Shown here piece by piece: positions 1-9,956 of a stretch of 64,000 nucleotides of DNA. The notes under the pieces were generated by a model. The model searched no databases. It worked only from the letters and a program-made list of their open reading frames with translations, and was not told the DNA's origin. The stretch covers positions 20,858,691 through 20,922,690 of the forward strand of contig NC_092026.1 in assembly GCF_042242105.1 (NCBI RefSeq), given 5' to 3'. Position numbers and translations under genes: made by a program. This stretch comes from Pempheris klunzingeri (taxonomy: Eukaryota; Chordata; Actinopteri; Acropomatiformes; Pempheridae). Numbering within the stretch: the first letter of the stretch is position 1; the number at the start of each line of letters is the position of its first letter.

Positions 1-113
1 GGCAGAAATGCAGTCGTGGAGCCTGTCGTTAAAGGCTGTTTTAGGCTTCAAAGTGTGGCTCAGCAGGGTCACAGGAAGTGTTTGTGAGATTTCAGCTCTT
101 GGTGTGAACTCAC

Positions 114-1748
114 CTGGCCTCCGCTTCCTTCTTTCCATCTTCCAGCGTCCTCCAGTGGATGTTCTCTCCAAATCCTGCGGGGGAAAAAAGATAATGAGCA
201 CACCGGCCTTGTGTAACTGGTATTACATTCCTACAACAGGGTGGGTCTGCCCTATATACGGTGTCAATAGAAAGAGATGCAAGGAAACTGTGGCAAATAC
301 AAATGCATGGTGGTAATTTAATATCGGCTCTGCTCTGTAATACCGACTAACCAGCCCGTTGGTTAGCAGTGGGACAATCACCAACTCAGCTATAGACTAG
401 ATGGTAATAGTGAACTGTTGACGTATTGAGGCGAAGCAACATTGTCTTCAGGTCTTTTATGCTTTCAGGCAGTCAGCTGTTTTGTTGCTTTATCTGTTTG
501 ACATTTGAAGGATGTTACATGTGTACACGTTAGCCTCTGTGTGTTAAACTACCGAGCCAGCAGCTGCACAGTGTGTGGTTCTTACTTTGGGCAAAAACTT
601 CCTGGTATGATGTTTGACACACATTCATGAGAGGCGTATGTGCAAGCAATTACTTAAATACCTTTACTGAAAAGTTGGAACTTTAATATACAATATATCA
701 CTAAAAGATGGAAGCTGTTATGTGTATTTTTTTTTAATTGGTTGGGGTCATTAAAATGAGAAAGTCTGCCACTAAATTGAAATTATGACTACATTTTACT
801 TTAAGTATAAGTAAGTATATTCCTCTACCAATTACAAAGATATCAAAGTGCATCACAGATTATCTTACATTTGACTGTAAGTTCCATTATTTCTTTTGAT
901 CCCTTTGCTATTGGTGCATTTAATTTAATTTATTTAACTACAGTGCTGTAAAACAGTGTGTATACCTCGGGAATACTGTGTAGCAAAATAACGATGAATT
1001 CTTGAGGCATTTTTCCATCTTTTGTACTTCAGGACTTGTTCAGTGTGAGTAATATTGGATTCACTTTTCATACTTTATCCTTTCCAGATCTCATTCAGCT
1101 TGCAATCAGCCAGAGCTGTGTGGCTTTCAGTCAACACAAACCTGCAAAAACATCTTTGCAACTCTTGGTTTTATCACAGTCACTCATTTCTACAACTGTG
1201 TTCCATTATGTTCATGTTTCCATGCTTGTAATTTGTAACACAAAAACACTTTTATGTGCAGTTTCTTTAATTATCTGTATATTATAGCAACGTGTGCCCT
1301 TTTTATCTTAACTATTTAAGTCTATAATCTTGAACTAAGTACATATTTGTTTCATTGTGAACACTAAACTTCATTGGCACAAGAAATGTGACTAAAGTTT
1401 TGTCACATTTTAATGCAACCTCAGTGGAAAAACCAAGTCAAGTAACCTGGAAAAACTGGAAATTCAGAATCAGTGCCTGGCTGCCAAAGCAAACCCTCAT
1501 TAACCAGCCAGGACACAGACTAAATGATCCAGGATGCTGATACAAAGACAGTTGGCTCTCCTCTCAGTGACCAGGCTCTGAAGCCACACACAGCTAACCT
1601 GCTCACACACGCTTCACTTTGCACATTAGCCCCAAAATATGAACTCACCTTTGCCGCTGGCTGCGTCCACGACTTCCTGGAAACACGTCAAAGACAAGAA
1701 AACCTGCAGAGCTGAAAATAAGGCGATGTTCGCTAAAGACGTCTGCAT
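114..1748 (-). CDS. txndc12: Thioredoxin domain-containing protein 12 (ERp18/19, AGR family), 5' part, coding exons 1-2
   Basis: Coding exons are 1748-1649 and 174-114; the gene continues beyond the left edge. Exon 1 starts at the ATG at 1746-1748 and encodes a hydrophobic signal peptide ([20 protein letters not shown]), ending in ASGK plus one base. Exon 2 joins in phase and reads [20 protein letters not shown], almost the same as the mammalian TXNDC12 segment just before the thioredoxin-like domain. The donor at 1648 (GTGAGT), the acceptor at 175 (CCGCAG) and the donor at 113 (GTGAGT) are all canonical. An in-frame upstream ATG at 1817 exists, but the signal peptide begins at 1748, so that start is preferred. 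The family are ER-lumen thiol-disulphide oxidoreductases with a CxxC-type active site and a KDEL-like tail; both would be encoded off the window. It shares a head-to-head promoter region with btf3l4. Confidence 0.9.
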
Positions 1749-1881
1749 TTTGAATGGCCTTCTTTTCCTCTCACAACCACGGCTACAAGCTAATAGCACT
1801 GAGTGTTCCTGAACCACAGCCCCGGATGTTCAACCCCTGTGTTTCACAATAAAAGTCCAAAAAAGTTGTGAATGTTCCTTC

Positions 1882-2048
1882 CCTCCTCCCTATTGGTCAG
1901 CCGTAGTTCCCTTCCTCCCTATTGGTCAGTCGTAGTTTCCTTCCTCCCTATTGGTCAGCCGTAGTTCCCTTCCTCCCTATTGGTCAGTCATAGTTTCCTT
2001 CCTCCCTATTGGTCAGCCGTAGTTCCCTTCCTCCCCATTGGCCAGCAG
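1882..2048 (-). promoter_or_regulatory. Six-copy 29-bp CCAAT-box tandem array in the txndc12/btf3l4 divergent promoter
   Basis: ATTGG (CCAAT on the minus strand) begins at 1892, 1921, 1950, 1979, 2008 and 2037, an exact 29-bp period six times. The repeated unit carries CTCCCTATTGGTCAGYCGTAG. Copies 1, 3 and 5 read CAGCCGTAGTTCCC and copies 2 and 4 read CAGTCGTAG or CAGTCATAGTTTCC, so a 58-bp higher-order period is visible. Copy 6 has diverged (CCCCATTGGCCAGCAG). A seventh ATTGGTCAAG lies at about 2126, outside the period. NF-Y is the known CCAAT-binding factor. The array lies 134 bp upstream of the txndc12 start codon, between it and btf3l4 exon 1. I saw no adjacent CCACG at the spacing of an ER stress element. 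Confidence 0.85.
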
Positions 2049-2399
2049 TGACTCATTTCCCATGTTGGGGGCGGGTTTACATTACGTCACATCCATAGAA
2101 CCGCGTGCTCCTGACTGCGGTTTCAATTGGTCAAGTTAGACAACGAAACGTCAGACACAAGACAGGAAGAAGGATCGAAAACAAGAGTTTAAAAGCCTCT
2201 GAATACTTTGAAAATAGATATATTCAGGTATTTTACGTATTGAACCCCACTCAAATATATTGGAATCTTAAGATTTCCTCTTTACTAATAAAATATTGTC
2301 CTCAAAAGTCAAAAATGAACAGTTGTGTGAGTTTCTGATTTTATTGAGAAAATATTAAAAGGAAGTGGTTTTGATTACTGGTGCTTGACGCAGGCTTAA

Positions 2400-2468
2400 G
2401 CTGCTCTTTTCCACCCTCAATAGTAGCAAGAACAGATCAACGGGCTGCCAGCTAATTCCTTTTCAAAG
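2400..2468 (+). other. btf3l4: Probable noncoding first exon of btf3l4 (start approximate)
   Basis: A good donor (CAAAG followed by GTAATA at 2469) lies 546 bp upstream of the acceptor for the ATG exon at 3015, so a 5' UTR exon ending at 2468 is likely. The 5' end cannot be read from sequence. The 200 bp upstream carry CCAAT boxes but no clear TATA box. Confidence 0.45.
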
Positions 2469-3020
2469 GTAATAAATAATTTCTTTTCGTGTTCAACATC
2501 TCAGCCGATTTGTTCTATCGTTTGATTTGTTATTGGCGTTAGCTGTTCGCCTTGTCAGAAACAAAAAAGCCAGTTCGTTTCATCTTTGGTCTTTAGCCAC
2601 GATGCTAATATTAGCTAAATTAGCATTCCACTTAGCAGCCTATGTAACCGAGCTTAGCTTCAGTTACATTACGCATTAATGACATTTTAAAATGCGGCTC
2701 CAGTGGCTTTTCTTCTTCCTGTTCAAATAATGTTGGTTAATGTCGTCAGTGTGGCTTCAGTACACCTGTCAGCTGATCTGTTAGCAGTCTGCTAGCTCAG
2801 CGCTAATGTGTGAAAATGAGGATTATTGCAGCTGTGGTTGCCTAACTTGTGCTGTGTCCACTGCATATCAACGAGCAATCACATGGGCTTCCCTCAAACT
2901 GCCTGTTTGTTTTTCTTTACAGTGATAACCTGTATTTCCTATTTGCCATTTGATCTTATTTTAAAATCATGGAAATAACACATTGGTTGTGTTTTTTTTT
3001 TTATTTACTTGCAGAACACA

Positions 3021-5297
3021 ATGAATCAAGAGAAGCTTGCCAAACTTCAGGCACAAGTCCGGATAGGTGGAAAGGTAAAGTTACCATTTTTTTGGACAAA
3101 CCATTTAATCTCTTGTAGTCTGTTAGAGCAACAACATTGAGAACCGACAAATGCACGATGTCTCTCACTTTTGTCCCGTCTTTGACTCAGCTATTGCACA
3201 TTTTTAAGGAGTGTGAAGGCTTTCAGCTTCTGCCAGGTTTTTCCTCCTGACCTCAGCATTCCCTTTATGTGCCGGAGCACTGGCCCCTCCATCTGTGGCC
3301 TCTGTGGCTTTGTTCAGACTTATTGTCTTCAGCCACACGCTAGGTGGCGTTATTAGTCATTTTTGCGGCGAAAGGGGCCTTGTGCCATATTCCTGCATGC
3401 ACCACACTGACATTCTCACATAAAAGGACATTTACTTTGTTTGTATTTTGCCAGAAGTAATAAGAAGATCCCACACTCTGTCAGTAACTTGTAGCCTCTC
3501 AGTTAACAGGTTTTTCTTATCCATGGCATTTTTAAATGATGATTTATGGTGTAGAAGATCATTGAAGAAAAATAAAATGTGCTTTAATTTACTCATGATT
3601 AAACGTATGGACTTCTTTTAAAAGGAGTTCATTGATGTTTTATTTTTAGGACCTGGTGTAAATTAAGTGGAACAGTTGTAAATGGCAAAGAAAGTGTCAC
3701 AGAGCGCTCCATTTGCTCCATTTTGTCTTCAACGCATGGAGAGTCTCATTTCTAACAATTTAGCCATGATAGTAAAGCCTTTTAACTTTTTGTACTTTAG
3801 CAAAGCAGTGCCACTTTTTGGACTTTGGGGGAATCGGATCCCTTTTTGTGGACAACATTTAGCTAACTAATCCATCGGGAGTATCTACTTTGTCTTCCTT
3901 TACCGTCAGATCCAAGTAGTGCTTCCGTCCCTGGTTTTCATTTCAATCGATCAGGTCCTTGCGATGTATTGACAACAGTAGAAAGTAAGGAAATGTATAG
4001 CACCTGTACAGATTTAGTAAAAACTCTGTATACACTGCTTTATTAAAAGGGTGTTAAGTCCAATGCTATTAAAACCCCCTGTAGAAGTGCACAGACAGCT
4101 GCTCTTTAACAGTACAGAAATGGGTAATTTTTTGTGTTTGAAACGGCCTCCTCACAGCTGCTATCTAGAAATGAGTGTATAATATGTCCAAAATAGAAGT
4201 GAAAAGTTGTCCCATATGCATTTCTCAAGTTTGCTGTCACCCAGTGGTATTAAACTGTATTTTACATTTTGGTTAATTCGGTTATCTAACCCTTTTTTGG
4301 CATCCACACCTGTTCTTTCCTCAGGGAACGGCCCGCAGGAAGAAAAAGGTTGTTCACAAAACGGCAACAGCTGACGACAAAAAACTCCAGGGCTCTCTGA
4401 AGAAGCTGGCAGTGAACAACATTGCCGGGATAGAAGAGGTGAGCTATCGAAGGAAAACTAACGCCAGTGTGATACCGTAGCTGCACTGTTTTATTTTGTT
4501 GTGTCTCGATGATGGAAGATTAAAGACAGGGTTAGTTTAGTTTATAGAGTGCTTTTTCTCCAACAAGCTCAAGTCAAAGTACTAAAAAAAACTGATAAAA
4601 AGTCACTAACCTGATGCAAAAAGATAATTTCATTCAAATTCATTCATTGTGGCTTACTTTACCTTTTTTATTTTATAGTAAATTATTAAGATTGTCAAGA
4701 TTCTCACTGCAAATAAGACTAAGATCTAATTTAATACACTTTTTACCTGTTAAAAGTTTATTTTTGGGAGTTTCTTTATCCAAAGGATAAAGGATTGAGG
4801 GTGTTGTGAAGCTGTTTGAAGCAAATATGTGATTCTGTGCCTTTTTAAATAAAAAGCTTGGTCAGTAAGTTGTAAAAACGTTTGTGTTAATAAAGTTGTA
4901 GACATTTGAGTTTTCCATGTCATTTTATCCCCTTTATTTGTATGTTGAGTTGATCTTACTTTTGTACCCATGGTATGTCACTAATTTAGGTGTTACTGAC
5001 ATGGAGTCTTGATTGTGCAAAGTCTTCTGTGAGTTTTTATCGGCTCTAAGTTCCTCCTGTGCTTTTTTTTTGGTTTTTGTTTTTCCCAGGTGAATATGAT
5101 AAAGGATGATGGGACGGTGATCCACTTCAACAACCCCAAAGTGCAGGCGTCTCTGTCTGCCAACACCTTCGCCATCACAGGCCACGCTGAGACCAAGCAG
5201 CTGACAGAGATGCTTCCAGGCATCCTGAGCCAGCTGGGGGCCGACAGCCTGAGCAGCCTGCGCAAGCTGGCCGAGCAGTTCCCACGGCAAAGTGAGT

Positions 5298-5329
<32 letters not shown>

Positions 5330-6663
5330 ACACATGCTCAAACACTCACTCTCACAGTGTTGGGGTTCACTGCGGCCAGGCAATATCGGTGGTATTCATA
5401 GAAGTTGTGCCAACAAAGTCACCAGATTTTCAGAATACTGAGAGCTGTAGTGAGAAAAGTGACCACCTTTTAACTACGGGACCAAAGTCCAGGTCTCCAT
5501 GTTGGCCAGCAGACACCCTGCTGTCACACATTTACCCTGAAACAAAGACGTAGTAGAGCACGCTGCCGTTCACATATCATATACACTTGCGCATACTTGT
5601 GTGACAGCTTTGTGCAGCACAGTTTTGTTTGTTTAGAATCACTGCAGAGCCAGTGTAGATTAAATCTGTCACTGTGACCTAGAGAAACAGGTTATATCAG
5701 CAAAGAAAACAAAAATGGCGACGAGGACAGAGCAAAAACTGACATTAAATATCTGAGCATTTAGACGCTGACTAACAATTAAGGTGCAGACATGCAGCTC
5801 ACTGTCAGAGCAGCTAGATGAGTGAGTTTGAAGCAGATGACCGTAGTGTTTGCATGCTGGTTTTAAAAAAAAAAAAAAAAAAGCAGGTGATCTTCCTCAG
5901 CAGATAGTTTGTCCAGTTGTCAAAGAATTGGTAGATGTTCTCATTTCTCACTCTACTGAGCTTCTCCCGTCCATATTGGGCAGCACTTTCTTATTCTTGC
6001 AAAAGTGTCCATTGTTTTAGCAAAACAAGAGAACAGACATTGACACAATGTGTGAAAGAAATGGTTCAGGGAAGTGCAGCCACACTACAAAAGTTAAAGC
6101 AATGCCAATTTCATGGATTTTTTACAAGACATTTTCACAGAATTAACTTGTGTCCATAATCAACGCAACATTTCATTCACTTTTTTTTAAAAATATATTT
6201 TGCAGCAATGGACATGAAGGCAGTCAAGGAGGAGATCGCAGAGGAAGAGGACGACGACGTACCAGGTATAGAAGCAGATAAATATTGCGTTAATTTGCTG
6301 AGAATTTAAAGCGGTTAAACGGTTCCTTCTGTGAAATGTCACCTTTGGAGATCATATAAAGGTCCAAAATAATGTACCACATATATTTAGGAGGAGTTTG
6401 TTGTTTTCATTTTTACAACATCTTGTCTGCATCCTCGTTTCCAAATGGTTTAAGTCAGCTCTTTAGTTGCAGTGTTAGAAAATACAATGTTTTTGACAAT
6501 AAAGGATTAAATCACTCGTTACTCTCTCACAAATTGTTAGTGTCGCTTTAATCAAACGCTGTGCGTCTGCTTCCAGAACAAAGACCTGATGCACTTTGTT
6601 GTTCTCTGTCTCACAGATCTTGTGGAGAACTTTGATGAAGCCTCAAAGAACGAAGCAAACTGA
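3021..6663 (+). CDS. btf3l4: Basic transcription factor 3-like 4 (NAC-beta family), complete
   Basis: Coding exons are 3021-3074, 4325-4438, 5090-5291, 6206-6265 and 6617-6663; all introns are GT-AG and the phases are continuous. The product is 158 residues, the length I recall for vertebrate BTF3L4. Residues 1-56 include [19 protein letters not shown] and the basic ARRKKK ribosome-contact type motif. The NAC domain follows (about 33-98), with [20 protein letters not shown] and [20 protein letters not shown]. The acidic tail ends [15 protein letters not shown]. The family is the beta subunit type of the nascent polypeptide-associated complex; BTF3L4 is the paralogue of BTF3. The odd part is exon 4 to 5: after FPRQ this gene reads [20 protein letters not shown], where I recall VLDSKAPK...-type sequence in other vertebrates. 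Confidence 0.95.
5298..5324 (+). repeat. (CA)n microsatellite at the exon 4 donor of btf3l4
   Basis: About 13 CA units start six bases into the intron, directly after GTGAGT at 5292. A CAAACAGACACATG-like CA-rich stretch continues to about 5350. Confidence 0.9.
5866..5882 (+). repeat. Poly-A run in btf3l4 intron 4
   Basis: A run of about 17 A, possibly an old retroposon tail. No recognisable element precedes it. The rest of intron 4 (5350-6200) shows nothing else I can name. Confidence 0.5.
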
Positions 6664-7055
6664 TGAATCCTGTTTGTCCTCCGTCAACCGTTTTTATTTT
6701 TTACCTCTTGCGGACTCACAAAGGGAATTTCCTCTTGTGGGGAAACGGTTGTTAAAGGTGCAGTGCATCCTCTCCGGAGACGAGAACCACTTCGGGTTTA
6801 GCCTGCCACAGCAGCACAACAGCAACAACAACAACATGCAGATACAGTAGGTTTTGATTTCAGTAGGCTGTGATATCGTGGACACGCTGAGACACAAGGA
6901 TCTGTTCGACTCTCAGCACCCAAAGGACTCCAACTACTTAAGACATAAGATTTCTACATGGTTAAACGTGGCTAGTATTTAAGAGATTGTTTATTAAATT
7001 ACAGTTAAAGTGAATGACGAATTCTCTTTACATTATAGTGGTGATTTATGAATTT

Positions 7056-7061
7056 AATAAA
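7056..7061 (+). other. btf3l4: Poly(A) signal of btf3l4
   Basis: AATAAA, the first one downstream of the stop at 6663, giving a 3' UTR of about 410 bases. Confidence 0.65.
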
Positions 7062-7074
7062 ACATTTTGGGCTA

Positions 7075-8460
7075 TGGATGCTTCTCTTTGTTGACGTATC
7101 AGATTATTTTAACCGCTAAACCGATAAATACGGCCAGTGGGAAAGAAAAAGCCAGCAGAATTACTCCAGCGAGCACATTTGAAGTAGCGGCCGAGGCCTT
7201 TTACGTGTAAAGTATTTGTAACTGATGCTCATTTTATAAATAGCCTATAAAAAGCTGCGCAGAGGGCCTCTACCTTTACACTTCCTTGAATTCATAGATA
7301 TCTGAGCTGGTATTTAACACTACAGAAGATGCACTGTCACAACAAACAAGCACAGTTACAATTTAAACCTTTTGGTAAAACTACACAACCATTTAACTGT
7401 TGCTCATTGGTTATGTTGCTGTTGCCCCCATGAGGAGTTGCATTGGTCCTTAATCAATTTTAAATGAGAACATAAAGTATTTAGATCCTAAAGTAAAATT
7501 GAATTACCACAAAAGTAAAAAATCATCCATCACAAGTAAGAGTAAAAATATCATAAATGAAAGGACTATTTTCAGTAAAATACACTTAAAGTTTCAAATT
7601 ATTGCAAAGTTCTTGCTATGCAGCAGAATGGCCGTTAACAGTGTGTTGTTGTTATTATATAGTATTTTGTGATGTTACAGATGTATTAAGCAACATTTTA
7701 ATGTACCTGGTTGAATGTGGGATAAGTTTTAACTACAATATTTTATTATTATACTATGAATTTAAAGTATCAAACACTGTTGGGTAGTATAATGTTCGAG
7801 CGTGCTTAGAATCTTGTAAGCTGATCATGTTTTGTGTGAAAAATCTATAAACTAAACTATTGGATATTCCTTTATAAGTCCCACAGGACAGGTGTTAACA
7901 GCGTTACAGCAGCAGGAGTAGAGTGTTCAATAAAACGATAAATAAACTAGCGGACAGCGAAGTAAAAAGGATGAGATAGAAAAATATGTAACAAGAGGAA
8001 GTATAAAAGATATTAACCATATACAATATTAGAATATATACTGTATGTGAATAGTAAATAAATGCAATGTAGTAAAAAGTTCAGTATTTCTCTGACATGT
8101 AGAAGGAGCAGCATAAAATGAACAAACTCAAGTACATTACATTTAAGTGCAGTATTTGATAAATACTTTCTACTACTGTAAATCAGCTCCAGCTTTGGTT
8201 ATTGATTATCATTCATCAGGTAAAAAGTCCAGACTTTGCTGTCACAATCTCACAAATGACTTTCTGTTGTCTTTGATTTAATAATTAGTTTTTGTCTGTG
8301 GGTCAAAGTAAATATTTTTACATATTACATCTCTTTAAGGGTATTTGCATGTTATTTTTGCTGTTTAACAGAGAATTTATGAATCAATAACAGCAGGTGT
8401 TGGCTTTAATTTTCAACACAGTGATAGTTTGTAGTAAAAACTGTGCCTGGGTGGGTTGTA
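7075..8460. other. AT-rich intergenic stretch with no gene seen
   Basis: All frames are short, base composition is AT-rich and no coding pattern or clear element ends were found. The segment lies between btf3l4 and the GC-rich island at 8500. Confidence 0.6.
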
Positions 8461-8499
8461 CAAATCACTACATCCCCGCCAACGCTGTCACATCCCGTT

Positions 8500-8830
8500 T
8501 CATTGATCACCTGTGACGCTCCTGTGCTGCAGCGTGCTGATCAATGGGCCGCTGCTGCTTCACTCCGCACAGCGGGAGAGGTCTGACAAGGTTACCGGGG
8601 GTGGATGTGCCATTTTGGCTCAAGCGTGTCGTGGCCGGGAGCAGGACGGAGCTGCGGACCCGCCCCGGGGGCTCACCGCACCACCTTTAGCCCGGTTTGA
8701 GCCAAAATGTCCCCGCTGCTGCTGCTGCTGCGTCTGCGGCTGGAGCAGAGCACAAGGACGGCTGCTGGACTGGAGCTGAACCGCTTCACCGCTGCGTCAA
8801 GACGCGCACTGACAGCTGCGCCAAAACAGG
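8500..8830 (+). promoter_or_regulatory. GC/CpG-rich island with a 13-bp inverted repeat and a short R/L/A-rich frame
   Basis: This GC-rich patch stands out from AT-rich flanks. CATTTTGGCTCAA at 8611-8623 is the exact reverse complement of TTGAGCCAAAATG at 8697-8709. The right arm contains an ATG at 8707 with context AAAATGT. From it a frame of about 57 codons reads MSPLLLLLRLRLEQ, rich in Leu, Arg and Ala, which resembles a mitochondrial targeting peptide. No clear splice donor follows the GC-rich part. It could be an unannotated promoter, the first exon of an unseen gene, or a decayed copy of one. Confidence 0.4.
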
Positions 8831-9239
8831 AAACTATGTGTTGCCACTTGAAAATAAGAGCTCGAAACAGTTTTTAGTGGATAACACGAGATCAGGAGTG
8901 TGATGCAAAGATGAATGCGTTTTATTGAGATGATCAGATGAGATACATTCAACATAAAGTGGTTAAAATTTTTTAGGGATTTTAGGTAAAAATAAATGGG
9001 AGTTAAATGCACAATGTTCAAAGCAGAAACATGATTCAGTGAGAGTAAAAACACAAAGCTACATGTGGATGGACATGCAGAAACATAAAGTAAAACACAT
9101 TTTTGAGTCTATCTGACTTATAGTTTAATCATATTTTAGTAGTGTGCTATATGGCAGGTAGAGAGCATCTGTATTCAGGGACCAGTCCAGTTTGTTGTTC
9201 AGGTGCACACCTAGGTATCTGTAGGATTGCTAGGATTTG

Positions 9240-9490
9240 TAGGTTTTGTAGGGGCTGACTTCCAGCTGACTTTGGGCGAGAGGCGGGGTGCACCCTGGAC
9301 TGGTGGTGGCCAGTCAATCACAGGGCCAACACATAGACACAGACAACCATTCATGCTCACACTCACACCTACGGGAAATTTAGAGTCACCAGTTAACCTA
9401 ACCTGCATGCCTTTGGACAGTGGGAGGAAGCCGGAGTGCCCGTAGAAAACCTGTGCAAGCACGGGGAGAACATGCAAACTCCATACATAC
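9240..9490 (+). mobile_element. LINE/SINE-type dispersed repeat fragment
   Basis: The segment runs from about CAGCTGACTTTGGGCGAGAG through GGTGCACCCTGGACTGG, ACCATTCATGCTCACACTCA and GAGTCACCAGTTAACCTAAC to GGGGAGAACATGCAAACTCC. I recognise this order of motifs as a very abundant repeat in fish genomes. The frames on both strands across it are by-products of the repeat. It is followed at once by a pentanucleotide microsatellite. Confidence 0.7.
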
Positions 9491-9502
9491 AGTTAAAACC
9501 TG

Positions 9503-9561
9503 CATATTATATTATATTATATTATATTATATTATATTATATTATATTATATTATATTATA
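9503..9561 (+). repeat. (ATATT)n pentanucleotide microsatellite
   Basis: About 11 uninterrupted copies of ATATT lie immediately after the dispersed repeat above, as expected for a retroposon tail that became a microsatellite. Confidence 0.9.
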
Positions 9562-9749
9562 TCAATCTACATTGTCGAAAATACTAATAAAGAAGGTGTG
9601 TCTAAGCTTTTGTCTGGTACTGTACTTTACTGCTTCTTGCACTTCTGGTCAGAGTTGTTAGTTGTAAAGTTTTATTTTGAAATATGTAACCGGAAGTCAG
9701 GTGTTTCCTTCCTGGTTGCCTTGACGTTGCTCCTTATTTTTCACCTAAT

Positions 9750-9956
9750 ATTAAACCTTTGGGGGGGAGGAGGGATCCTTCAGAGCTGTCGCACAACTAC
9801 GGCAGACTACAGGCTGGACTTTCCCACTTGAGCTGTTATAGTTTAGCAGAGTGTCCACACGAGGAGACTTAAAAATAGCCCTCAAAGGCGATTAGGTATG
9901 ACGGACACCACCGGAGGGGCTCCGCGGGACTCCACGTAAAGATGAGGATTCCTCCG
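9750..9956 (+). other. zfyve9: Candidate noncoding first exon and promoter of zfyve9
   Basis: The DNA becomes CpG-rich from about 9870 to 10450. A strong donor (CTCCG followed by GTGAGTGAC) begins at 9957. No other plus-strand gene starts nearby, so this is the most likely 5' end of the SARA transcript. A short ATG frame (ATGAGGATTCCTCCG) just before the donor would act as an upstream ORF if transcribed. The exon start is a guess. Confidence 0.4.

Noticed and set aside
1524-1715. Plus-strand frame over the txndc12 first exon
   Set aside because: It is antisense to a clear signal-peptide exon with canonical splice sites, and its protein has no recognisable features.
1892-2041. ER stress response elements for txndc12
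   Set aside because: CCAAT is present many times, but CCACG is not found at the nine-base spacing (ERSE) or the one-base spacing (ERSE-II), so the ER stress reading is not supported.
4934-5383. 149-codon and 110-codon minus-strand frames
   Set aside because: They run antisense through btf3l4 exon 4 and the CA repeat, whose reverse complement gives a Cys-Val run; clearly shadows.
9211-9477. Frames of 72-88 codons on both strands
   Set aside because: They lie within the dispersed repeat at 9240-9490.
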